Source: Theocolax elegans (Eukaryota; Arthropoda; Insecta; Hymenoptera; Cerocephalidae). From it: 64,000 nucleotides of DNA. Below, piece by piece: positions 1-13,129 of this stretch. Made by a program: the position numbers and the translations under genes. The first letter of the stretch is position 1. Each line of letters starts with the position of its first letter. A model generated the notes under the pieces. The model saw nothing but the letters and a program-made list of their open reading frames with translations, had not been told where the DNA came from and ran no database searches. Location: the NCBI GenBank assembly GCA_026168455.1, contig CM047425.1, positions 88,415,580-88,479,579 on the forward strand. Reading direction: 5' to 3'.

Positions 1-3000
1 ATACGATGCACCGAATATTTTTATTTAATTTATCAACATTTTAATCAAGTACTGTGTATCCAACTGATTACTTATATGTGTATACGTTTCGTGTAAACAC
101 TATCGATTCTTCTACGTTACAAAGGGTGATAGAGGATGAAAACACTTGGGAATTAAATTTTAATGTTATCTTTTAATATATTTTAATTAAAAAATGTTAA
201 TAAAATTTATAATTATATATAATTTAAAAGGAAAAATTACGTAGTATTCGATAAATTTAATAATGATAAATTTTCAGTTAATACATAAAATAAAAATTTT
301 TACAGATATTTTTATAATAGTTAAAGAAAAAAAGCGACGTACACTGTTAATTTAAAAATTCGATTGAGTAAGGAATAAATAAGAAAAATTATACGTGCAA
401 AGTATTGTCATTAGGTTTTACAAACGATTTTGTATAGCAGAGTGTACTAAAGTGGAAGTCTGTTAAGTTTTATGTTACGATAAACTCTAAACTATCCGTA
501 TACTTCCGTCTTCTAGTTTAAAGTTATCTAGAATTCCACGCGTCGTCACTTCTTACTTATCACTAGGCTACCGAATACGTTTGTGTGCAAACTCGGAAGA
601 GAACGTCATTTATCAGTTGTATTTCACACTTTATTTAATGGAAGTGCAAATACGAGTAAATAGAAAAGTTCATTTGAGCGTAGAATTTCTAAATGAGAAA
701 GAAACTGATTAATTCTCTTAATTTTACATTAATTATAGTAAACTTTAATCTTATTTCACAATATACATCATCTACAATATTCTGATAAATTATATAAATT
801 ATAAATATATTTTTTTATCTAATAGATTTATTCAAATAATAAATTAATTTTTCGTGAAATATGTCTCTGAAAAAGTATAGTTAAACTATACCTTAGAATG
901 TAAGAGGTAATACATCGTAAAAGATATCGTAAGTGTACTCTTAGTTTGGAATTGATTGATTTATAACAGCCAATTACGAATGGTTAACAGCAGTCAATTA
1001 TGCGTTTCCAGTTCCTCTCGAACGGAAATTTGCCAAAGGTACGCGAACGCGTCAGATTCAATTTCCGGAAAGCAATGTTAAGAATAATGCTGCTGGGTTC
1101 CCCGATGCATCGAATAAGGGAAAAGCAAAGAATCAACTTGAGTTAGATACTAAGATTTATATGTTACGTCGAGTCCTGTAGTTTTCGCTCTTGCATCTAA
1201 CCGTATATACTATCCGGCCAGCATCGACAAATATACATCTTTCTTCCTCCTCCTTTTTCTTGTACGATATACGTTCCAAAAATTTAATAAATTATTTAAA
1301 ATATTTATTTAAATGTTTACGCTATAAGTTTTTCGTATATACAATTACAATTTTTCAATATCTCAAATAAGCAATTGCAGTGCAGAGTTTATATTATAAG
1401 AAATAATATCCAGTGCAAATCGTCTAACTGAATAAATTTTATTTGGGAATCAATGAGTTTTGTTAAAAGCTGAACCGCAAAATCGATACGTGTGCAGATA
1501 AATTTCGTAAATTTATTATTTTATTTTATCGTTAGTTTATGTTTTTATTTTTTATATTTAATTGCAAAACACATTTTTTATAAATATTTATAAATAAATT
1601 AATGGTAATATAATAATATATTATCATTTGTAATTTTATTTTTTAAACCGTGATTTCTAAGGAAAAAGATTGCCGCATGTATTCAAAATGTTAATGTGTT
1701 GACTTCGAGGTCGAGCGACCAAAAATACGAAGAATTTTCTTCAATTGTGGTAGTTATATACATAGATCCTTTAGTCCCATAGTAATTTAACTCAGATGTG
1801 TATGTGACTGGAAAAGTTTCATATTTTATTTTATATTTATTCGGGTCAGTTCGAATACTATGACCAGATAAAACTATAGAGAGAAAAATATATCTACAAA
1901 TGCAGTAGATACACTAAATAATATTTTGAATAATGTTAATATCGATTTATTGGTAAACGAAAGATAAAAATGTACATATTTTATTTTAATTCTTTATAAC
2001 TATAAAAAAACTAATTAACATACAATTAAGGATTTTGAAGATTTTATTTAAAAATTATAAATTGCTTTGTTTCCATTCCTTATTCATTCAGCACAAAGTA
2101 TATATACTTCCTGTTCAATATAAATTCGGTTAAGTGCTTTGACAACAAATACGACAATAAAATAATCATAGGATTCACCACCAAAACATTATTTATTATT
2201 TAATCTATTATTTCTTGCAATACACAAGTCAATTTATATCTACATACCTTTTACATTTGTGTACACTAAATTAATCGTGAATATATAGTTTAACGTCATT
2301 ATATTTTAAAAGTTGCGTTTTATTTTTACTACGATAATATTAGTGTATATTTTTAATTAAACGTATATATTATATATATTAATCTGTCAATACAATTTGT
2401 CGACTTTTGTATAAAACTTGATTTCGCGACCAGCATGTACGTGATCAACTCACGCGATTGGAACAGAATTAATTGGCTAATCTCGTGTTGTTACGAAACA
2501 AGATTATCTGCCTTATCTGGTTGGCATTACATAGTTCTCTGGGATTTGAGCCATATATAATGCGCAAAATTATCATTGAAAATTACTAATTACAGAATGA
2601 CAATGATTTAATTAGTTAGGTACCTTGTTTAGACTGACCCAAAGTCTTTTTTACACATATTTGAATGAGCAATTGCAAAATAGCTAAAAATAAATATTTT
2701 ATACAATTAATTATTTTAAACAATAAATTGCAACCATACATATGTTAAACTGGTAGCATCTCGATCTAGGTAAATCTAGAGTTATTGATCGTTATTGAAA
2801 TTTTTTCATAATAATTTTTAATGATTTATAAACAGTCAATTTTTTTATAGAATGCCGAGTTGACATGTTGCTAACAAAGAACAATAAAAAATTTAAATTT
2901 GAATAAATTAGTATTCTTATGCATAAATGTATACGTTGAAAAAACAAAATATTTTTATTTGAATATGTGAGTTTATATTAAAAAAAAGTCTAATACAAAT

Positions 3001-5439
3001 AACACAATAGCTAATTGGATATTAAGCGGTATAAAATTCGTAGCAGTTTATGTAATAAAATTATCATTGAATGTTTAAAGTAATTACAATTTGGAACAAT
3101 GTTTAATAAACAAAAATTTTCTAAAAATGTCATCGAAAATTTTCTTTTCTTCAGAATGGTAGTAACCTTGACAATCAGTAGTGACTTAATCATCAAAAAT
3201 TTGTCTGTGATCGAGGCACATTGGAGTTTTTATAGTGCCGAGTTAATTGACTTATTTTATCTGCACATTCGTATCCACGTGCTTTTGATTGTGTTTGAGT
3301 TTATAAGCACAAAATACACCCCCCCCCCCCACACACACACGTAGTAAACTTATTTAGAATATTATAACCCAGCATTTACGTCAAAGTCCCGCATTAATTA
3401 CGCCATCCCACCGAAAATACGATCACGGTGTTGTTTTCATCGACGGGCAACGACGAAAACATACCACCCTTTACCTGTAACAAGCTCAGCATGAATTAGC
3501 ATTTTGGTGAGCGAGCTTGATATATAAAAACTATACGCATTAGGTGGCCGCAAAAGTGGATTTACAATTTATTAGGGCTTATATAGGGTTTTTCATAATT
3601 TATAAGTATTTTTGAATATATCTCATAAAAAAATAGAAATAGAATATATGATAAAAAATAATAAAAAGTGTTAATAAATATTAAATAAAAATGAAAATGG
3701 TTTGAAACAATCACATAATAAGTTTAGAATAATATATAGAATTAGAATAATATATATGTTACGTATAGTCAAAACGACATTCTGATACAAAATATTTTGA
3801 AATAACAATTGTCAGTAATTTTAAATTGATAACCGATAATAATCAGAAGTTGAACTGTTATATTCATATAATTAATTATTTCAAAAATCTAAAAACATAT
3901 ACATATATTGGAAAGAGACTGATGAAAAGAATTTTTTCGAAAAACAATTTTCTGTGTTTATTTCTAAATGTGAACATATATATATTTACAAGGTTCAAGA
4001 TGCCCTTAAGAATAATGTTAAAATTTGAATTCCTAAATAATTTGGCGTCAAACTTGCAACTCATAGAATATCAAATAACAGTCGTGCACTGCCGTAATCA
4101 AATGGAACCCGTACGTTGGAACTCAGAAATTCCCTGCTAAATGAAGGTGGTGTCCTTATAAGAGGCAATTAAGATTGACGATGCGTCGCTGCGTAAATTT
4201 CATCTCACTGTATAAATAAGCTCGGTATGTACTGATAAGGGGTGATGCGGTTTCATACCTTCCCTCCGTTGCATAAGTAACTCATGAAGAGTAGACTGAC
4301 AATTAACAGATAGTTCATTTCAAATTAGCTTGTTATTATAGCGCAATTGAGTGTATTGAGTAGGATCTTTGTTAAGGGGATGAGATACTCAAATTACAGA
4401 GACCTACCTAGACGTTTTCAAAACGTTTTTAAAACCTAATATTAAGAAAAATATAAAAATGTCACAGATATTGTTAAAAACAAAAAAAATACCATTAAAG
4501 AGCGTTTTTGTTCAATAAATTAAATTCGTCGTTAAATAAAAATTAAATAATGTTTCTCTTTTTTGAGGTTTACATTTCGTTAAGGTTCAAGAGATAGCAT
4601 ACATGGCATTACACTCTTTCCGTGATATGCTAAGAAGGATTACGTGGTCCACTGACAGAGTGATTACTGCTAATCTTCAATGGATCATCTTTGTAGACGA
4701 TAGCCAATAGTTCTACGGAACTTGTTAACGAACGGTTAGGTAATCGACCTTAGTTGAGTCAAACTTTACCCAGATCGAACCATGCAAACAACAGAACATA
4801 TGTGATGACAACAAGGAATATGTAAGAAATGAGGTTTCAGATGATACTGAATTAATATATTCGTAAATAATTATTTCATACGTAAATGTCTAAATCTATT
4901 GCTGTATATGGATTAATTTTTATTATGATGATAATACTTGTGTTCACCCTCCATTGTTAATTAACAAAATTAAAAGGATTATTTTCCAATTTTTTGAGCG
5001 CCAGGTAAGTTTTTATTAATTTAAATAAATTTAAAAACCTAAAAATCTAAAAACCTTAAAAAATTATACGAATTCCCTTGCTTAAATAACGATTTCTTAA
5101 GAAAGTGCCAAGGTTAACTTTTATCCTCCCTACTTTACCGATAAACGTGATAATTAATAATAAATCTGTGAATAAAACAGCATGTGCAAAAAAAAAGAGA
5201 AGAGATACCTTCATTCAAGGTGTCTCTTATCTTATTTTCGCACATATTATTTTATTTTTTTATTAATAAAAATCGACTATGGAACTCCTTTAATGATAGT
5301 ATGATCATTTATTCCATTTCAAATGTAGTTTCACACTCTTTTCTCTCTTTTAGTTTTAAGATGATTATAATTAATTAATGTTAAATTTAATTTTTTACCT
5401 TATGTTTTAGAAAGTAAACATATTAAGGGAACAAGTCTG
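1..5439. other. Non-coding AT-rich stretch
   Basis: I see no supportable gene on either strand. Reading frames are short, AT-driven and look like chance. Slightly GC-richer patches (about 1000-1260, 2400-2560, 3360-3500 and 4590-4800) show no coding pattern. A small simple repeat sits at 3319-3340. Confidence 0.6.
3319..3340. repeat. Poly-C / (AC)n simple repeat
   Basis: A run of 12 C (3319-3330) is followed directly by five AC units (3331-3340). This is an ordinary compound microsatellite, notable only because long C runs are rare in this AT-rich sequence. Confidence 0.9.
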
Positions 5440-6148
5440 CGTTAAAATTGAAAAAAAAACTATTCAATATTAACAATTAATAATTTTTATCAAAACATTT
5501 GAAAATATTTCTTAATTTTTTAAACAAATTATATTATTATTAACTTTTATTTTAAATTTTTTAGCTAATTACATGCAAGATAACTATTTTAATTAATTAT
5601 GAGACTTCATACTCTCATTTTTTCCCATAATGGACTTACCGCAGAATATCTTCATCGATCCACTTTATCGAATAAGCTAAAATTTTAACAGTAAATTTTA
5701 AATATAGTTTTAATTTACTTGAATGGAACAGAATTTCAATAAAAGTCTACTGTTCATTTAAAAAAATTATTTAGCTATTATTCACACAATATTGTTAATT
5801 TCTCTAAATAATTTGATAAGAATAATTTTTTTTATTACAATGTTAACACAGTCTATTTCATACAAGTGGATTAAAACCATATTCAAAAGTTACTGTTAAA
5901 ATTTCAGCTTGTTCAATGAAATGGTTCCTGAGAAATCCTGCGGTATAAAATCCATTATGGAAAACAATCAGAATACAGATTCTCAAACTTAATTAAAATA
6001 ATTATCTTACATATAATTGGCCAAAAAAATTTTAAATAAAAATTAATTTTTTAACAAATTATATTATTATGAAGAAATGTTTTCAATTGTTAAGAAAAAT
6101 GATTAATTGTTAATATTAAATAGCCTTTTCTCAATTATTAAGAGATTT
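5440..6148. mobile_element. Long foldback (inverted-repeat) element, about 0.7 kb
   Basis: Two arms of roughly 300 bp pair with each other. Sequence at about 5450-5580 (containing AATATTAACAATTAAT) recurs in reverse complement at about 6010-6140. The inner pair at about 5625-5700 (CCATAATGGA...ACCGCAG...AAGCT) matches the reverse complement of about 5890-5965. No coding capacity is visible. The structure fits a non-autonomous foldback or MITE. No target-site duplication could be fixed and the superfamily is unknown. Confidence 0.6.
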
Positions 6149-6228
6149 TTATCGTCCATACAGTTTATTTAAGAATATTTGGAGTTTCTGGATATTGATG
6201 AACGAACCATATATGATTAATTGGCGAA

Positions 6229-6259
6229 GTTTCGATGGATATCCTCCATCCTCATCAGG
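6229..6259 (-). other. Hammerhead-ribozyme-like core motif
   Basis: On the minus strand the order is CTGATGA, one G, a perfect 6-bp stem (GATGGA/TCCATC, loop GGATA), then GAAAC and TTCG. CUGANGA - stem II - GAAA is the conserved hammerhead core, and such ribozymes are known in Penelope-like elements and other retroelements. Stem I and stem III are weak by eye, and the expected cleavage-site U-H is not clear. There is one extra nucleotide between A9 and stem II. A second motif with the same layout lies at 18416-18446. It may be a decayed ribozyme rather than an active one. Confidence 0.35.
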
Positions 6260-6412
6260 CTCTACCTTTATTAATATAATCATTTAAACAATTTTAGTGA
6301 CATATTTTTATACATACTAGCGAATACAATAATTTATATTAATATTAATATTATAATTCTACAACACTTAAATACTCACTATTTTGTAATTATTATAATA
6401 GAAACATTCTTG

Positions 6413-7098
6413 CAAGGAGAGGTTACATCCTCTGGAAAACGGATCCTTACCAAACTCTAGGATATAATTTCTACTATAAAATCATGCAGAAAGCCGGAGT
6501 TTTAGTGTCCACTGCCCTTTCTTACGATAGATATAAGCAAATGATGAACAACTTCGGCGAAAAAACCCTTGAGCTTGAACGCTTATAACTCGGAAACAAT
6601 TAAAGATGTACATATAAACTAAATTTTAAAAGATAGCTGAGGTCGAGTAGATACGTTTTAAAAAAAAGAAGCTTAAATATCTTAACATGGTCAAAAGTTA
6701 TGGGAAAAATAAGAATTAGCCAAAATTTTATTTAAATTTTATTTAAAATTTAGAGTTACAATTTAATGATTTTTTAGGCCAAAATTTCGTCTAATTCTTA
6801 TTTCTCCCATAACTTTTGATCATATTAAAATATTTGAGTTTCCTTTTTTTCAAAACGTATCTACTCGACCTCAGCTATCTTTTAAAATTTAGTTTATATG
6901 TACATCTTTAATTGTTTCCGAGTTATAAGCGTTCAAGCTCAAGGGTTTTTTCGCCGAAGTTTTTCATCACTTGCTTATATCTATCGTAAGAAAGGGCATT
7001 GGACACTAAAACTCCGGCATTCTTCATATTTTTATAGCAGAAACCATATCCTAGAGTTTGGTAAGGATCCGTTTCCCAGAGGGAGTGACCTCTCCTTG
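6413..7098. mobile_element. Foldback MITE of the CAAGGAGAGG family (full copy)
   Basis: Near-palindromic element with arms of about 330 bp. The left end CAAGGAGAGG...AACGGATCCTTACC is mirrored at the right end. Inner landmarks (AAACTCTAGGATA, CTCGGAAACAATTAAAGATG, CTGAGGTCGAGTAGATACG) occur in both arms. It has no transposase. Related copies lie at about 8.6, 33.5, 56.7, 58.8 and 61.2 kb. A short frame in the right arm is repeat sequence, not a host gene. A three-base target duplication of TTA is clear in two other copies; here only the right side reads TTA. Confidence 0.75.
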
Positions 7099-8600
7099 TT
7101 AGTAGTACCACTAATGCGTCGCTCTATAATTGAAAACAAAGTAACAATTTAATAATAACTAAATGCAATTTTTTGCACAAAGATTGAGGCTATGTATGAT
7201 CAATATCTTTCCATAATTGTTTTGTCCATAATCAATATTTTAATAAATTAAATAAATTAAATAAATACTTTAAAAACAACACAAAATAAATTAACACACA
7301 GTAACACATATTTAGCAAAACGCAGGCAAATGTAAAAATAAATCGAATAAAAAATCAACATATATCACAAACGGTTTTTTTTAATTTTAACCCACGCTTG
7401 TCCCCTTAATATAAATGTTGAATAATATTAGGAGAGGATGATCAATCGAACGATTTAAGATAGAAAACATCAGATTGTGAATGACTCAGCGTACTCACGA
7501 TCGAATAACCAGCAAGAAAGGACTAAACAATACCATTTTCCATAGTTAGTTCTCAGTATCATCTCACGAGATGAGATCCAGTGGTCGGCGAAAGGTGAGC
7601 AATGGTCTGTCGTCTGTAGTTTGCAACCACAGTCACGCGGTTCAACGTCTAAGACAGATTACAAGACAGCACACGGTAGTCAAGTGTTGTACCGACATTG
7701 AAATGTAATGACAAACTTGGGTCGCGTATACGCGAGAACGCACGCTGTAGTTGCTTCACAAAGTGGAGATAGATAAATGTAAATAATTTGATTACCGAAG
7801 GACTAACTATTTTTATTTCAGTGCTTTACTTTATTTTTATATTATGAATAGATAAAAAGCAGGTATTTATAAAGCTGAGGTAGCTCACCATCTCAATTAT
7901 CGTAAATAAATATTTGTTAAGTAAGAAGACGCCACTAAATTTCCCAACAATCCCAAAATGAAACATGAAGGATCAACTATTGGATTCATTTTTTTTTTCT
8001 AAAAAATTAATTTGTTTCTAATGCAAAGAAAAATGGTATTTGGTAAAATTATGTGAAAATGTTATATACAATTCGCTTCCACGATCAAACTGTCAATATT
8101 ACGTGACAAATGAACAAGAAATTACAAAATACATACAAAAAACGAAAATTATAAATTCCTTCAACAATCGAAAATGTAGGTAACCCAAACAATTATACAA
8201 ACTAAAAAAAAAGAAATAAGCAAAATAGACTTTGTAAATACTTAGAACCAGACAAATAGTTCATAGAATGTAATCGTTTTTATATTTAATATGATGACAT
8301 GACATATCTAATTAATATGATCACATGAGAACGCAATTATTTTATCAAGAGTAGCTTATCAAGTAAGGGGTCCTCCATCGATCACTCCATTCGATTTCAT
8401 TTAAATAAATTTCGTTTTTCATCACATATGAGCTGTTTTATACTATACTATTATCTAAATAGACAACTAAATATCTAAATCATGTTATCAACCAATATAA
8501 AAAAATGTACTTTTGTACATTTTTATATACGACAATCGCTTAATAAATACACACATTCGACGCTACAATGTGTTTGTTTATGTCAAATTCTTATATTTAA
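7099..8600. other. Non-coding stretch
   Basis: AT-rich with a mildly GC-richer block around 7430-7760. I see no open reading frame with coding character, no RNA gene and no clear repeat. Confidence 0.55.
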
Positions 8601-8843
8601 ATCCAATCTGCTTGATCTCAGCTATCTTTTGATTTAAGTTTGAGAGCATATCTCTATTTGTTTCAGAGTTATAAACAATGAAAGAAAAAAAAAATTTTCC
8701 GAAATTTTTTGTTATATTCTTGTAAGTTCCGTAAAGAAGGGCGTTAGGATCTAAAACTCTGGCTTTCTTCATATTTCTATAGTAGAAAAAATATCCTAGA
8801 GTTTGGTAAAGATCCGTTTCCCGGAGATGTTACACTCTCCTTG
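8601..8843. mobile_element. Half copy (one arm) of the CAAGGAGAGG family
   Basis: The right-hand arm of the same family as 6413-7098. It ends in ACACTCTCCTTG and carries CCTAGAGTTTGGTAAAGATC and CTGATCTCAGCTATCTTTT-like landmarks, but the mirror arm is absent. It is therefore a truncated or deleted copy. A short frame on the minus strand is the TIR-derived frame shared by the family. Confidence 0.65.
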
Positions 8844-11738
8844 CAAGTTCAACTTATTTTAACTAATATTTGCTTACTAGATATTAAGCGAGTATTCGCA
8901 TCTAAGAGTTCGTGAAAATACTTATTTTTATTATGCTTTCTTTATTGTTTCTGTATTCAACAGAAATAATCATCACAAAGCCAAACGTCACAATATGTAA
9001 ACTCAGTATCACATATCTAAACAAATATAACTTCAGAATACAAGATTAATTTTGATGTGCCTTTTTAAATTATTCATTTTGTAAACAATGCATGTAATGC
9101 TATATAAACCTGTGTAGTTTTAAAAGTTTAATAATGTGTATATATTATTAACCTTACTATTCACGTATTATTCAGAGTTCGTAAAAGCAAACTTCTTATT
9201 TATTCAGTATCAAACCACAATCGGTAGCTAAATTCCTGTGTAAACATATTCGATCGAGTCGCCTAAATAAATTAACTATCGTGACGGTTTGCTATAATTT
9301 AGAGAGAAATCCGCATTCGAGCGATACGACAATTTCGTACTTTATTACGCGTCGGAAAGTGATATATTTCTGTGAAGGTATATACATCGTTTGGCTTGAT
9401 TGACTCTCTTTGGAAGCTTTAACGAGTTTCTTTGCCTTCAGTATATATTGCTTTTATTGTTAATGGAGATGACATAACTGATATTTACTAACCAAACAAA
9501 ATATATATCTAATTATTATATATATATATATATATTTAAGACAATATACCAATTTATGCAACACACAAATATGCAGATATTTAATGATTTCAAATTTATC
9601 ACTACAAAGTTTCAAATATATGTATTAACTACATCCTTAAAAATATTTGCACCAAAATACGCAATATTCCGTGCAAGTATTCTTGAAGTTGTCCTACATA
9701 AACATAATTGTAATTCTACAGAATGACGTAATTAATTATCTAATGCCCTTGTGAAACAAATACGTTATAATAAAATCAAGTATAAATCTTTCTAATATAT
9801 TTTTATAATATTTATATTTCATATTTAAATATTTATTATACATTTTTTATAAAAACGTAAAATTGAATATTGTAACCCGTATAATATCGTGCTTAAAATA
9901 TTATTTTAGTTACTTTATTTAAATTATTTTTCAGATTCTTGTCATGTATATCAAAGAAAATTTCATTGGAATGTAAGTGAGATTTTACTATTTTAGATAT
10001 ATACCATTCGATATCTTTCGGTACCTTCATACCGTTCTACACGATGTGTTATTCAACCTCCAATCTCGACATGCACGTTTCAAATATGATATGTATTGAC
10101 GCAAATACATAGTTATACATAGCTTTGAAAAAATAGTATAAAAACAACGTATGTGACTATTTTTTTTAAACAAATTTAAGTATTTAATAGGGAAAAAAAA
10201 ATAGTGCGATCCATTGACTTGTAATGGTCACCAGAGATACATTCTCTACGTCTATGCTTTTTAAAGATTTTGCTTCAGCCGTGTGTTGTTTCGACCTAAC
10301 TGTACCTTCTTACTATACAATTTAATTTTTTTTTATTTATTTCATGATTAACTCTATTGACAAGCTCGACAAAGAAGAAATTACCTTGTAGGCGTGTATC
10401 CCAAGAGTTACCGATCGGAGAGGACTTATGACAGGTCTCGAAAAAATAATAGTAAATAAATAAGAAAGTCGGTAGATCCATCGTGCGGGAATAGAAAATT
10501 ATAAAAGAAATATACTACCATTAGATCGATGTTAACGCTTAGTCTGTAATACTTGTTATACATTATAGTTAAAATATACCATTATTATCATATATTATTT
10601 ATTCCTAATTAGTTATCTATAATCACCCTCGAAATTCGTGTTCAGCAGGTTAAAATACCTAAAAAAGCTTTGGTCGAACCGTGTAGACCTCTATCGGTAA
10701 CGGAAACCCTTCCTGCGCCTAAACTGAGAACCAGACATTGAGATTTGTTTAATCTGTACGAGTTTTACGCGCCACCTTACATGGTCCTTGCAAAGCGCGG
10801 AGATAGTATGTGGGAGAAATCGCGAGATAGTCCATTTAAGAGTGACGGAGAAGAGAGTCAATCAGTTATCGAGTGTAAATGTATGTGTAAACGCGAATGT
10901 TATTTGAATTTATTATAATAAAAGTTCGCGTAAAAAAAAAACAGATTTTTTAAACAGATTTTATAATAATCAGTCACACATTGTAAATGTTCAAAAACCA
11001 ACTTACAATTTCAATTTAATTAAATCACTTGTTAAATGTCAAACTCACAGTTAATAAAGTAAGCACAGTATTTATAGTATCTATTACAATTTTCAAACAT
11101 TAAAATTTCTAAAAATCCTATTGTGCATATTTACATTTTGAACATCTTATTTTCTATTAATCGATTGATTGCAATCTATTATATAGAGCAGTTTTGAAAT
11201 TAATAATTTCTTTGGTTAAAAATTAGTTTTTTTTTTTAAATTGGATTTATTTAATTTGTTCGTCACCGTTTCTATTCTCAAAATAGGTATCTATTTTAAA
11301 TTATAAGATATTCTACATTTTCATTAATGTTCTTCACGTATTACACATTTTTGCTGCAGTCAATGCAGCTTCGAGTATGAATCAAGTTACTAATGCTGAA
11401 ACACACGCATTCGACTCCGTCATATTTTCTATACAAAATACATACGTACGCGATACGTGTCTCTATATCAACGCATATATGTATTATATGTACAAGCGGG
11501 AAAGTCTAATTTGCAGTGACGCGTAGACATCATAATATCGTCAGCATTCTATAGAAACTCGCTCGTGCAATTTGCTCTACAGTAAACCAGATTCTTCCCT
11601 TCTTTTTAATTTGCAATTCTATAAATAAAAAGGAGACCACGAGGACGATGATTTCTTTTTCCTTTGAGCTAGTAACCATTCCCATGATAACCCAAGGGAT
11701 CCTTCGTATCTTCTTTTATTTTATTTTTGCCTGCACAG
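8844..11738. other. Non-coding stretch before the 11.7-kb exon
   Basis: Mostly AT-rich spacer. A TA-rich tract at about 9520-9535 precedes a decayed relic (9536-9690). A GC-richer block at about 10640-10915 stays open in one plus-strand frame for roughly 50 codons, but it has no start and no convincing splice pair, so I do not call it a gene. Nothing else is supported. Confidence 0.5.
9536..9690. mobile_element. Decayed relic of the TTAA-flanked palindromic MITE
   Basis: Landmarks shared in order with the element at 16649-17042 are TTTATGCAA, CTACAAAGTTTCAA, TCCTTAAAAATATTTGCACC and ATATTCCGTG. Only one half is recognisable and it has diverged well beyond the 16.7-kb copy, so it is an old relic. 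Confidence 0.5.
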
Positions 11739-11909
11739 AAATATCGAACGGTTGAACATCTCTATGCAAATGGGTTGTCGATTCACAGGGAGAATATGAA
11801 TGACGAGACGCGCACCTTATTGCGAAAAGAAGCTGCCCGAGCAATCGTTCAAGTGCTATTGGGAAATGAAAGAAAAGTAAACGAGCTGGAACTAAATAAA
11901 TGTTCTTGA
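11739..11909 (+). CDS. Possible 3'-terminal coding exon, unknown protein
   Basis: A pyrimidine-rich tract ending in TGCACAG (11731-11738) looks like a splice acceptor. The sequence after it is open for 56 codons in phase 0 and ends in TGA (11907-11909). The peptide is mixed and charged, with stretches such as EHLYANGLSIHREN and RKEAARAIVQVLLGNE, and is much less AT-driven than the surroundings. A polyadenylation hexamer AATAAA lies at 11992-11997, about 80 nt past the stop. The picture fits the last exon of a plus-strand gene whose earlier exons lie upstream or outside the window. I do not recognise the protein. It could be a chance open frame. Confidence 0.4.
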   Translation, partial: KYRTVEHLYANGLSIHRENMNDETRTLLRKEAARAIVQVLLGNERKVNELELNKCS

Positions 11910-13129
11910 ATTGAAATAGATAAAAAGTAGAAATTACATTAATTACTGTATTAAGGTATATTGTTAAATCCAAAAATATTAAAAACTTTATAATAAATAA
12001 ATATTTCATATGTACATGTGTTTTTAAATTTTAAGGATATAAATGTACTGCTTTTTGCGAAGTATTCATCTTTAAATATCCAGTGAGTTTGTTAAATTTC
12101 AATATTCTTAACTAATAAAACTGTACATTAATTATATTATATTACACAATGATATGTATATTAAGATTACTATTAGTTTTAATTATATTGAAAATTATTA
12201 TCAGCTTCATTCTTATCAGTAAAGAATTATATTTCCAATAAATTTATAAACTGTTCCCTTTGCTCTTTGTTAAAAGTTATTGATTGCTCCGAGATAGACG
12301 AAAAATTTTAAATAAATTTATTATAATTCTGTAGATTTTTCCACACATTTGCATTCCATTAATTCCCACTTTCATTTTATCCATTTCTATTTCTTAACCG
12401 TTTATTAATTATTCTGTAATATCATCAAAATTATTCTCTTCGTGTACATTTATTTTATTGCTCTCATATAAAATTTCGTCATTATCCATATTCATATTTA
12501 TTACATCATAATTTTTAATAATATATATAAACGTTATATTATCCTTTTTCGATAGAAAAATTTTATCTGAAGTATTTAACTCAAATAACTTCAAATCAGG
12601 GAAATCCACAGCATTTTAAATCTTTATAGCTTTTGTTTTATAATTATTTTATTTGTATTGTATTGAGTATTTTATTGTTTAAATGCCAATTATTGCCTTA
12701 TATTACATCAGCTGTCAAATACTGACGCATATCCGTTACTCACTAATTTTTACTGACACTTATAATATTATAATAATAATAAACCCTGCTTTGATGGGGT
12801 TCACTAGTGGTGAGTTAATTGGGGGAGTAAATGGGAAGAGATAGAGGAGTAACCCTTTTCTAAAAAAAAAATTTCTTTCGTGGCCCTTCTGTCCCGGAAG
12901 CGAAATCCATGTAAGGACTCTGGTGCAGGATACGGTATAGCCTACAACACATCGATGAAACCTCAGTAGAGTGAAAGTGGCAGGCTTATAAACGGTTTTT
13001 TTCAGAGGACCATGCTAGAGGCACTGTTTGATATCATGCAAAGTGCGTTGGATGAGGTATATAATTGATGTTAAAGAGAGAGTTAAATATAATAAGTGGT
13101 ATCAATATAAGGTAAACACATATAAGATA
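11910..13129. other. Non-coding stretch, possible 3' UTR then spacer
   Basis: Holds the AATAAA at 11992 and otherwise AT-rich spacer. From about 12780 the base composition rises and may already be the eroded upstream part of the LINE relic that follows, but I could not match it to a domain. Confidence 0.45.

Noticed and set aside
10640..10915. Possible exon upstream of the 11.7-kb exon
   Set aside because: The open frame has a stop immediately upstream, no acceptor, and the only donor-like site (GTAAAT) gives a phase that does not match the 11739 exon.
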